DNA from: Ampullaceana balthica | Lineage: Eukaryota > Mollusca > Gastropoda > Lymnaeidae | Length of the DNA: 64,000 nt | Assembly: GCA_944989445.1 (NCBI GenBank) | Contig: CALYLW010000316.1 | Coordinates: 1,013,098 to 1,077,097 of the forward strand | Reading direction: 5' to 3' | Part shown: positions 47,728 to 57,300 of the stretch, one piece after another | How the letters are laid out: each line of letters opens with the position of its first letter | Position numbering within the stretch: position 1 is the stretch's first letter | Notes under the pieces: generated by a model | The model's input: only the letters and a program-made list of their open reading frames with translations | Told to the model about the DNA's origin: nothing | Databases searched by the model: none | Program-made: the position numbers and the translations under genes

Positions 47728-49464
47728 ATGACATCTACTTTGGAATGGCTTGAGATGAAAAACAGGACTAACAAAACAATGAGAATCGACAAGCAAGCCA
47801 AAAAAATAATAAACAGTGAAAAGGCTCGTTGGCATAGTGTATTTAAAAGTCTCATGGCCATTGTCCAATTTGCCGTTCAGCTATTTCGTAGTTCAGTTGA
47901 TAAATACATCAGGCACACAATGGAAACGTTCTTGGTCTCGTGGAATTGCTAGAAAAATTTGTTTCGGTTTTGCAGGAAAATAATGAGGAATAAAAAAAGA
48001 TGAAATTCATGATCACCACTTCAGGAAAGCGCATTCAGAACGAACTCATTTCGTTAATGGGAAAAAAGTAAGGAAAATGAGTGTAGGAAGAGTAAAATCA
48101 GCTAAATACTTTACATTAATACTTTATTGCACACCGTGCCAATGTCACCAAGAACAGATGTTACTAACAATGCGCTATGTAAGCCAAGGAGGTGGATATT
48201 CTGAAGTAGCTCATGAGCACTTCATACGTTTTCTAGAAGTGGAAAAAAGTAACTGGGCAACAACTGCTTGGTGTCTTACTATTGGAACTGAGAAAATTGG
48301 GCTTAGATGTTTCTGATATCCGCGGTCAAGGATACGGCAAATGTGCGAACATGATAAGCATAGGTGAGGCGTACAAAGGTCGTCTTTTAAAATTAAATCC
48401 CAGAGCATTTTTTACCCTTTGTACCCTTCACAGCTACATCTTGCTGCTATGTTATATGGTAAAAACTTGTCCTGATGCACTGAAGTTTTTTTTGGTATAT
48501 AATTTAACCATCTATATTTTATTTTCTGCTTCAACAAAGCGATGGGCTTTATTTTCCAAGTATGTTTGAAATATTTCTGTGAAACCACTTTGTGAAACAA
48601 AATTGGAAAGCCATGTGGAAAGCGTAAAGGTAGTGCAATATCAAGCAGGAGAAATCGATGATGCACTTTTCAAAGTACCATAGCAAAGTAGTGATCCAAA
48701 AGCTTGAAGTGAAGCAGAGTTTTTGTGCAAACAACTTAAGAACTTCAATTTCATTGTTTCAAATGCTTTTTGGTACAGGTACACCATATTGTTCCAATTT
48801 AATTACATCAGCAAATAATTAGAAAATATTTCTTTTGGTCTAGTCTAGTAACTGAAGTTGAGAGGATGGAAAATACTTGTAAATGGTGGAAACCTTTCTG
48901 AAATCGCAGTTTTGAAACAATAATAGCACTTGCAAAAGAAATTGCCACAGACATAGAAGTTAAGCCCATATGAACCCATTTGAAAAAGAAATAAAATAAT
49001 TTATATATGAAGGAGAAGATGAAGGATTTGTAGATGCACAAGAAAAAAAGCACATATTTTTTAACCAGGTTGTTGATATGCAATCATGTCAATGGACATG
49101 TCATTTGAACAAATACTAAGGCATAATGACTCGTTTTGGATTTCTTTATAAAGTTAATTAATTACAAAACAATTATGTACTGAATTGCTGTATGAATCTT
49201 GAGAAAAGCTCACGGCCTGCGAAAGTAATGATCTTGATGGTTTCATGCTTGCTGATGAATATCAATCATTGAGTTCCATAATTCATGCAGTTACCTACAA
49301 CGATCCTGTTAATATTTTGCAGTTTCTTTCAGTGAAAAAAAAGCGTTACAGTGACTTTCCTAACAAACACATTGCAATTCAAACACTTACAACTATTCCT
49401 GTCACTTTGGCTTCAGAAAAAAGAAGCTTTTCGAATCTTAAACGTATTAAGTATCTGTCGCTCT
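47728..49464 (+). pseudogene. hAT-B ZMYM1-type transposase, decayed
   Basis: Pieces in order: INSEKARWHSVFKSLMAIVQ (N-terminal helical region), CTPCQCHQEQMLLTMRYVS (second half of the DUF4371 catalytic region), DVSDIRGQGYGKCANM (the 'RGQGYDNGxNM' motif), INPRAFF-like wording LNPRAFFTLCTLHSYILLL, and the C-terminal PVTLASEKRSFSNLKRIK dimerisation block. Frameshifts and stops separate them. A LINE cuts the gene right after RSFSNLKRIK. Confidence 0.8.
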
Positions 49465-50165
49465 GCCTACACTGCCATTCGTCAGATCAGCTCAATCCGT
49501 CATTAATTAACAGTTAGTGCCACAAAAACACTAGTCTGTGCTCTTGTACTGGCTCGTATGGATTACTGCAATTCTCTTCTGTCAGGTGTGCCAAAACAAT
49601 GCATTGAAAAACTACAGAAAGTTCAAAATTCAGCTGCCAGACTGGTGCTCAAGGCAAAAAAACATGACCATGTTACTCCACTTCTTCGCTCACTTCATTG
49701 GCTGCCTATACAAGCCCGTATTGATTACAAACTGGCCGTTCTCTGTCACAATTTCTTTTCGGACTCATGCCCATCGTATCTTACTGAACTTTTGTCGGTC
49801 TACTCACCCACTCGCAAGCTAAGATCTTCTGCAGACACACGCGTTCTCTCTGTTCCTACGACACGCACCAAAACTTTTGGTGAAAGGTCGTTCTCTTTTT
49901 GTGCAGCCAAACAATGGAGTTCTCTACCATTACACATACGTGGTATTCAAACAACCAAGTCATTCAAGACTGCACTTAAGACACATCTTTTCAAAATTTA
50001 TTTTTAAAATTGATGAAACAACATTTCTTGTAAATGATTAACGTAGCTTATGTATAATGTATTGTAATTTTGTGTGTTTGTTGTGATATAAGTATGTTAT
50101 TTCTTTCATGTAAAGCGCTGTGAGCCCAGTTCCTTACTGGGATACAGCGCTATATAAATAATCAA
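49465..50165 (+). mobile_element. LINE family B (L2/CR1-like) 3' copy
   Basis: Encodes the RT C-terminal region: YTAIRQISSIRH, one stop, then LVLARMDYCNSLLSGVPKQC, LQKVQNSAARLVL, HVTPLLRSLHWLPIQARIDY, ERSFSFCAAKQWSSLP and TALKTHLFKIYF (frame ends 50007). The 3' UTR ends with a double stem at 50114-50151: AGCGCTGT/ACAGCGCT outside, CCCAGT/ACTGGG inside, then TATATAAAT and TTTA repeats. Confidence 0.85.
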
Positions 50166-50169
50166 TTTA

Positions 50170-50282
50170 TTTATTTATTAAAACCTTTATGGGATAAACA
50201 ATGATTCAAGATCGTCCCAGTCACTAAGCTATTTTGACATTGAGACTTATGTTGCTAAGGATCTTGACAATATTGAACTTAC
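50170..50282 (+). pseudogene. hAT-B transposase C-terminal remnant
   Basis: Plus-strand wording TMIQDRPSH, AIL and, one frame over, FDIETYVAKDLDNIELTSII fits the end of a hAT dimerisation domain ('STMxQDRLSxLAILSIE'). It is the continuation of the gene cut at 49464. A last scrap, SDLTAAKAHKLYL, follows the second LINE tail at about 50530-50570. Confidence 0.65.
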
Positions 50283-50520
50283 CAGTATTATTGCACTTAA
50301 GACACATCTTTTCAAAATTTATTTTCAAAATTGATGCAACAACATTTCTTGTAAATGATTAACGTAGCTTATGTATAATGTACTGTAATTTTGTGTGTTT
50401 GTTGTGATATGAAAGTTAATTTAATACTCATAGGTATGTTAATTCTTTCATGTAAAGCGCTGTGAGCCCAGTTCCTTACTGGGATACAGCGCTATATAAA
50501 TAATCAATTTATTATTATTA
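50283..50520 (+). mobile_element. LINE family B, second very short 3' copy
   Basis: Starts within the last codons of the RT (ALKTHLFKIYF-like) and repeats the 3' UTR, the double stem-loop and an ATT repeat tail. It is almost identical to 49970-50165 apart from a 20-bp difference near 50415-50435. Confidence 0.8.
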
Positions 50521-50661
50521 TTATTATTATTTCAGATCTTACAGCCGCGAAAGCTCACAAGCTTTACTTGTAAGTTGTAAAGACAAGGTGGAAATAGAAG
50601 ATACAACTAAACCAACGCTAGTGTATATAGTTTATATTGTTAATTTTATAATATATATATA

Positions 50662-51058
50662 CTAGCGTACACCCGTCAAAAATGAGGGAAGTTTTCAACT
50701 GAAATCTATTTATTTTATTTAAAAAATGCACTTTTTGTTAGGGCGCCTACGGCGCCGAACTTTTTGAAAAGCCCAACTAACTTGTCCTTGTTTGATAAAT
50801 ACGAAATATTAAACTTTCTGAAATGGACACAAAGTATTTTTATAATAGGGGTTGCAGGGCGCATTCGGCGCCCCGTTTATTATTTTATTTTATAATTAGC
50901 CATCATACAATTCTCTTTTTACATTGTTCCCTTTTTCCAAAATTACTATATGAACTAAATCAATGACGTGCAGTAATTTGGTTTTCACCGCTTTCTAAAA
51001 TTAGTAGCGCCAGGACAGACTGACTGACTTGCGTGACAATTGCAAATTATATAGTTTT
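50662..51058 (-). mobile_element. Helitron, GGCGCC family, TGACGG-hairpin subtype
   Basis: The element-sense 3' end is CCCTCATTTTTGACGGG-TGTACG then CTAG (50662-50665). Inside are GGCGCCGTAGGCGCC and the usual ACTTTGTG and ACAAGGACAAGTTAGTTGGGC phrases. The 5' end is near ATAAAACTATATAATTTGCAA. Confidence 0.6.
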
Positions 51059-51068
51059 ATTATTATTA

Positions 51069-52030
51069 CTAGTGTACACCCGTCAAAAATGACGGAAGTT
51101 TTCAGCTGAAATCTATTTGTTTTATAAAAAATGCACTTTTTAGGGCGCCTATGGCACCGACCTTTTTCAAAAGCCCAACTAACTTGTCCTTGTTTGATAA
51201 ATACGAAATATTAAACTTTCTGAAATGTACACAAAGTATTTTATAAAATAGGGGTTGCGTTGCAGGGCGCCTAAGGCGCCCCGTTTGTTTTTTTATTTTA
51301 TAATTAACCATCATCAAATCCTCTTTTTAAATCCTTTATATTAACTCGTGGTGTCTGCGGCCGACCGACCGACCGACCGACCGACCGACGTTGTCGCCAA
51401 AACTTTTGATCGATTTTTAACCCACTTGCTCGCAAGATAGCGAGCTGAAATTTTGCAGGCAGTTTCGTACCAATGATAAAAACAATGTATCAAAATTTCT
51501 GATCGATCGCATGTACCGTAATTAAATTATTGATTTTTTAGATTATTTTATTTATTCCTATGTATCATGCTATTTTTTGAGATAGAGCGTCGCGGTGCGT
51601 ATTATATTGAACAACCTTTCTGTCGCGCAACAAGGTGCGTATTTTATTGACAACTCTTTTTATAAACATATTTCTGATCGGTGCGCATTATATTAAACAT
51701 GTTTTACGACTCAACTGCAATTTTGTATTTCTGGATGGTCTGGCGCTGCGTATTATAATGAACATTTTTTTAGTTACTTCTCGTACATAAAGGATTTATA
51801 GTCAAAAACTTGGTTTTTTACGGGTTTTTCTTATTACATTGATCCCTTTTCCAAAATTAAAATATGAGCGAAAACAATGACGCAATATTATATTTTTTAC
51901 AGCGCATTTTTAATTTGCACACCTTTTGATGCATTGGTGCAGTAATTTGGTTTTCCCCGCTTTCTAAAATAAGTAGCGTCAGGACAGACTGACTTGCGTG
52001 ACAATTGCAAATTATATAGTTTTATTATAT
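51069..52030 (-). mobile_element. Helitron, TGACGG-hairpin subtype, second copy
   Basis: CTAG at 51069-51072. A clean hairpin CCGTCA-AAAA-TGACGG lies at 51079-51094. It is split by the family A element at 51329-51835 and ends, as its neighbour does, at GCAAATTATATAGTTTTATTAT. The two copies are in tandem. Confidence 0.65.
51329..51835 (+). mobile_element. Subterminal-inverted-repeat element, family A
   Basis: Starts AAATCCTTTATATTAACTCG and carries a GACC microsatellite near 51361. The right half has the GGTGCGTATTATATTGAACA phrases, and the end is TACATAAAGGATTTATAGTC then AAAAACTTGG-TTTTTACGGG. It is inserted in the Helitron at 51069-52030. Confidence 0.7.
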
Positions 52031-52318
52031 ATATAAACTGTTTAATTAGCATACCAAAACAAAAACATTTTAATTTTAAATATATATATATATATTTTTT
52101 TTGATTTTTAGGATCTTCAATTAAAACTGTAATTATCGATGTGTCAATACTGTTATAGAGTAAAAATTTATGTAATTTAATTTTTTTATTTCATAGCATT
52201 TAATATATGTAGAAATGCAAATGTGTGCATGGGTCTCGCTCCTCATCTGCTGCCTTGGGCTCGGGGCCCCGCATATCGTATGCTGCCTTGGGCCCCGCAT
52301 ACTCTAGGGCCGGCCATG

Positions 52319-52540
52319 ACTGAAACATATTAAGAATCGCTTGCGAAGTTCATTGACTTCTAAACACCTTGACGCTTTTATGCTTATGTCAACAGAAACC
52401 GATGTTTTAAGTGAACTGAATAATGACACAATAATAGATCATGTAGCCGAAATGGCACCCAGCTTAATTAAAGAAGTTGCTTATACCATAAACACCATCA
52501 TAGTGAGTCTGAATAAATTGATTTATAACTTGAATTGACC
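52319..52540 (+). pseudogene. hAT-A transposase dimerisation domain, second piece
   Basis: Reads LKHIKNRLRSSLTSKHLDAF, MLMSTETDVLSELNNDTIID and HVAEMAPSL, the very C-terminus of a hAT transposase. Its first codons are the duplicated ACTGAAA copy; it continues the piece at 47316-47377. Confidence 0.85.
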
Positions 52541-53165
52541 CATTCTTGATATTTTATTTATAAATATAAATGCGATTTATCGTGTTTTTTAAATTTAATT
52601 TTAAATATTTTTTTAAATTGTATATTGTAATTTGTTAAGTGACCTATGACTTTTGAGGCCTCGGCCCTCAGTTTTGGATGGGAAAAAAATGAACTAGGAA
52701 AATAAAAGTTATGAAGATAGGGCCGCGTTTTTTTCCCCCGGGCCGCTTGAATTCCCCAGTCCACCCTTGTATACTATTTATAAAAACAGTGGGAGAAGTG
52801 TGTTGAAAATTGATAGCTACTGATTTAATGAGTACGTGAAAGACAAATTAGCTCCTCACACTTACATTAATTTAATATTTGATATTCGAAATTTAATGTT
52901 AATTATTGTAGTGGTCTTAAAAAAAATTTGATTGTATACATAATAAAACTCTCTCAAATATTTTAATATCTCATCACGCTACTACTACTAGAGACTTAGT
53001 GAATCATAGTTAATTTTCAAAGGGAAATGAATTCAGTGGCGAAAAACATGTTAAGGTATATAACCTTCTTACTTCCTCTGCATTCTTATTAGAGTTTTTG
53101 ATTTTTCAAATTTTAATGTATCGGTGTATCCTAGTATCTTTGTATTCAATATGCCGACCACATAT

Positions 53166-53332
53166 TTTATCTTATCTGTAACAGACGCTCCTTCTAAACA
53201 GAAGATTATTGCGTCCTACGCTTATCTATGGTTTTTGTTTAGTCCTGCATTCTTATTAGAGTGTTAAGTGTTATAACGTGTAGGTTTTCCTGGTTTCTTC
53301 AGGCAACCCAAACCACGCCCGAATTCCGGACC
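53166..53332 (-). mobile_element. LINE family A, short diverged 3' copy
   Basis: On the minus strand this has the end of the RT frame (a GLRE...-type stretch beginning at a GGAATTCGGGC phrase), the stem-loop with CTTCTGTTTAGAAG, and GATAA repeats at 53166-53177. Confidence 0.8.
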
Positions 53333-53689
53333 AAACGATGTTCTCGAATTTCATGATTAAAACATAACTAAATGTAGTGTAGATACCCTGGGTAAACCCG
53401 TTTAAACGCTTAAATGTCCTGTCCAAATCAGCAACAAAATTACAAATCAGAATTTAAGAAAATTGGAGAAAACGGGATGAAACGATGACCGTTTATTTTA
53501 AAGACGCTTTAATTCACATTAGTGTTCGTAAAAAATAATAATTGTAATTAAGAACAACAAGAACAAAGCAATAACTTTGATTTTTTTCCAAGCTTCATAC
53601 AAAGTACATTTAAATGCTGCTATTATTATTATTATTTTTAAAAAAAAAGAATGGCGCTATTATTATTATATATTATATATTTACGCTAA
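53333..53689. other. No feature seen
   Basis: AT-rich sequence with TTATTATT repeats near 53620 and 53660. Confidence 0.4.
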
Positions 53690-54347
53690 ATTATCACTGC
53701 CGCCTAACGCTGAGGGAAATCACTCTGCTTTTTTTTAAATTTTGCGTTGTAAGCAGTGCTGATTGACTCAAATAGTTATTTTTTGGTGCAGTAATTTGGT
53801 GCGCTGCTTTCTAAAATTAGTTTAAAAATCGTGTGGTGATTAGAACTGTAAAAATTATTATATAAATGCTTTGTTTAATTTTCAGGAATATTTCGTGTTT
53901 ATCACACAAGGATAAGTTAATTGGGCTTTTGACCAAAAGAAAAAAGTGGGCGCCTACAACCTCAATTTAAAATTACTTTGTGTACATTTAAGGTAGTTTA
54001 ATATTACGTATCTATCATACAAGGACAAGTTTGTTGGGCTTTTGAAAAAAGTGGGCGCCATAGGCGCCTTAAATAAAAGTGGGCGCCGCAGCACAACCTA
54101 TTATATTATAATATACATACTTTGTTTACATTTCAGGAATATTTCGTATTTATCATACAAGGATAAGTTACTTGGGCTTTTGACATAAAAAATAAAATTA
54201 AATTAAAAAAAAACTATTATAAAATACTTTGTGTACATTTAAGAAATTTTAATATTACGTATTTATCATACAAGGATAAGTTAGTTGGGCCTTTGAAAAA
54301 GGTGGGCGCCGCAGGCGCCACGGCGCCGCAGCACAAACTAGTATTAT
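53690..54347 (+). mobile_element. Helitron array, copy 1 (GGCGCC family)
   Basis: Starts at TATATTTACGCTAAATTATC and ends GGCGCC-AC-GGCGCC, GCAGCACAAA, CTAG|T at about 54341-54344. Inside are three blocks of the ACTTTGTGTACATTT / CATACAAGGA / GGGCTTTTGA type. The next copy begins within a few bases of CTAG. Confidence 0.7.
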
Positions 54348-54897
54348 ATATTTACGCTCAATTATCGCTGATACCTAACGCTGAGGGACATCACTCTGCT
54401 TTTTTAAAATTTTGTGTTGTAAGCAGTGCTGATTGACTCAAATAGTTATTTTTTGGTGCAGTAATTTGGTGTGCTGCAGTGGCGTAGGTAGTGTCATGTG
54501 CGCCAGGGGACATGGCACAAAATATGCGCCACTTACTCGGACCGAAAATTTCGGGGGGCTCACTGAGCCCACAAGAAAAATGTAAATTTTACGGTTTATA
54601 TAGTTCGTTTTCGAAGCTTCTGGTATTTTAATGAAATAGAATACAGACTAATAATTATTATTTATACGATTGTAACCAATTTATTTGAAAAAATACTCTA
54701 CTAATTATACAATTAGACATAGTCTACAAAAAAAGTATTCTCCTTGATTTGAATGTCGCTAACTCGTCAATCACGTTGTCAAAATTAATATTCTCAAGTG
54801 TTTCTCTTTCGATGCTCAGGAGTGCAGGATCACTCAGAAGATCTTGTCCCATTAAAGCACGTAAATAAGACAAAATAAGCTTCAGTTTGCAGAAGGA

Positions 54898-57300
54898 ATT
54901 ACGGACACTTCGACCCCGGACGGTTCAACCCTGCCAGTTCGACCCCAGGATGTTTCAACCACAACAAGACGTTTCGACCCCTCTCGTTTCTACATTGTGA
55001 AATATTTTTATTTACACTTTGGTGTTTGTTTTTTAAATATTAAAAAAAAATATTTTTTAGTATATTATCCATTAAAAATTAAAAACTCATTAACCCAAAC
55101 TAAACACAAAACTAAAAAAGGACCTAAATTATTATTGGGTTTTAAAAAATGTATATATTTAAGTCATTCAAAGGTTTTCACCATGATAACAAAAACAAAC
55201 GAAAGTTGCTTTCTTTTTAAATCCCTTATATTAACTTCACCGCCGTCTCTCTCTGTCTCTCTGTCTGTCGTCATCTCATGGGCGGGCGGAAAAACAAAAG
55301 TCGAAAATGACCCACTTTCCGTGATCCGATCGAGCTGAAATTTGACACACGGGCCCGTCTGACCTAACCATGCATCGTATCAAAATTTCAGATCGATCAA
55401 ACGTACCGTAATTAAATTAATGCATTTTTAGTTTATCCTTATATGAGGTATGTAATTCAAATTAACTGTTTGTTATTATTTTTTTTCCCACGTGAAAGTT
55501 TGAGTAGACGCGTTGAGGCGACCCATCGAAGCACCGCGGCGCTTTTGTTTAAATTTTACGTGTCACGCTGAGCTCGGTCAAGCGAATCGGTGACCAGACT
55601 TTTCCCCTCTCAGCCCCCCCCCCAGGGTTATGAAGCAAACTTGAGTTAAGACAGATTCAGTCTGTAAATGTTTGAAAATAATGAATACTGTTAGTTATGT
55701 CTCAAATATAAGGGATTTATAGTCAAAAACTTTGTTTTTACGGGTTTGTTTTATTAAATACCTTATATAAACTTCGCGGCCGTCTCATCATCTCATCGGC
55801 GGGCGGGCGGAAAAACAAAAGTCAAATATGACCCACTTCCTGTGATCCGATCGAGCTGAAATTTGGCACACGGACCCGTCTTACCTAACAATGCATCGTA
55901 TCCAAATTTCAGATCGATCGAATGTACTGTAAATAAATTAATGCATTTTTAGTTTATCCTTATATAACGTATGTGATTCAAATTCACGGTTTGTTATTGT
56001 TTTTTTCCACGCGAGTTTGAGTTGACGCTTAGACGTCGACCGTCGTGCCAACACCCCCTCAATTCCCATCCCCCGTTAAAAGACAGGGGACATCACTCGG
56101 TGTCAGTCTGTAAATATTTGTGGCGTTGGAAAATAATCAATACTTAAAATTATGACTCAAATATAAGGGATTTATAGTAGAAAACTTTGTTTTTACGGGT
56201 TTGTTTTATTAAATCCCTTATATTAACTTCACCGCCGTCTCTCTCTGTGTCTCTGTCGTCATCTCTGTCTTGGGCGGGCGGGCGGAAAAACAAAAGTAAA
56301 AAATGACCCACTTCCCGTGATCTGATCGAGCTGAAATTTGGAACACGGACCCGTCTCACCTAACAATGCATCGTATCAAAATTTCAGATCGATCGATCGT
56401 ACCGTAATTAAATCAATGCATTTTTAGTTTATCTATATAAACTATATGTAGAGGTCGCTATCGTTTACATTTTACGGGTCACTTGACTTCAGGCCAGCCA
56501 CCGGTGTGAACACATCTCGTGCTTAAACCAGGTAAACCGGCGTGCTTTTGTTTAAATATCGCGTGTCACGGTGAGCTCGGCCCAATGATCGGTGACAAGA
56601 CCTTTCCTCTCTCCCACCCCCCCCCTTTTTGGGTTAAAAGCAAAGGGGAGTAAAGACAGATTCAGTCTGTAGATATTTGTAAATACTTTAAGTCTGTCTC
56701 ATATATAAGGGATTTATAGTCAAAAACTTTGTTTTTACGGTTTTTTAAAATCCCTTATATTAACTTCACCGCCGACTCTGTCTCTCTGTCTGTCTTGGGC
56801 GGGCACTGCGGAAAAAACAGCAGTCAAAAATGACCCACTTCCCGTCATGCCATCGAGCTGATATTTGGCACACGGACCCGTGTCACCTAACAATGCATCG
56901 TATAAAAAATTCAGATCGATCGAACGTACAGTTATTAAATTAATGTATATTTAGTTTATCTATATAAACTATATGTAGAGGTCACTATCGTTTACATTTT
57001 ACGGGTCACTTGACTTCACCCCACCCTCCAGTGAACAAATCTCGTGTTTTAACCAGGTGTACCGGCGTGCTTTTGTTTACTATTTGCGTGTCACGCTGAG
57101 CTCGGTCCAGCGATCGGTGACAAGACCTTTCCCCTCTCCCAATATTAAAAAATTATACGGTATAGATACGAAGGGGTCGAAACGTCCAGGGTCGAAGCGA
57201 CCGGGGTCGAAACATCCTGGGGTCCAAACGTCCTGTGGTCGAACTGGCAGGGTCGAACCGTCAGGGATCGAATCGTCCGGGGTCGAAGTGCCCGACCACC
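54898..57300. mobile_element. Foldback-like element with repetitive long TIRs
   Basis: The arms at about 54903-54990 and 57170-57292 are inverted copies of each other, each made of short units like GGACGTTTCGACCCC. Next to the arms are TTGCAGAAGGA (54887-54897) and TTGCTGAAGGA (57301-57311), a near-perfect direct duplication of hAT-E coding sequence. The body is AT-rich sequence plus the four-copy family B array. Foldback elements with repetitive arms and about 9-bp duplications are known; the exact superfamily is not established here. Confidence 0.75.
55217..57140 (+). repeat. Tandem array of four family B elements
   Basis: Copies start at 55219, 55756, 56211 and 56748 with AAATCCCTTATATTAACTTC-like wording. 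The units are 537, 455, 537 and about 390 bp, the last truncated. Full units end ATATAAGGGATTTATAGT plus AAAAACTTTGTTTTTACGGG. Shared marks are CTCTCTGTCT repeats, GGCGGGCGGAAAAACAAAAG, GATCGAGCTGAAATTTGG, CAGATCGATCGAACGTACCG and GACAGATTCAGTCTGT. Confidence 0.85.

Larger units (their letters stand above)
47378..52318. mobile_element. hAT-B, inserted in the hAT-A transposase
   Basis: Ends CAGGGCCGGCCCCGCGC and, reverse complemented, CATGGCCGGCCCTAGAG, with duplication ACTGAAAT (47370-47377) and ACTGAAAC (52319-52326). It carries a decayed ZMYM1-type transposase on the plus strand (47728-49464, plus remains at 50175-50280 and 50530-50565). Later arrivals inside it are two LINE-B copies, two Helitrons and a family A element. 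Confidence 0.8.
46875..52769. mobile_element. hAT-A, outer element of a nested pair
   Basis: Ends CAGGGGTGGACTGGGCCGCC and, reverse complemented, CAAGGGTGGACTGGGGAATT, with a perfect 8-bp duplication TATACTAT (46867-46874 and 52770-52777). Its own transposase survives only in two pieces, at 47316-47377 and 52319-52540, which are one exact dimerisation domain cut by hAT-B. A LINE-A fragment (47058-47315) lies just before the first piece. Confidence 0.9.

Noticed and set aside
51361..51390. GACC/CCGA repeats as a regulatory site
   Set aside because: It is a simple microsatellite in a variable part of a family A element.
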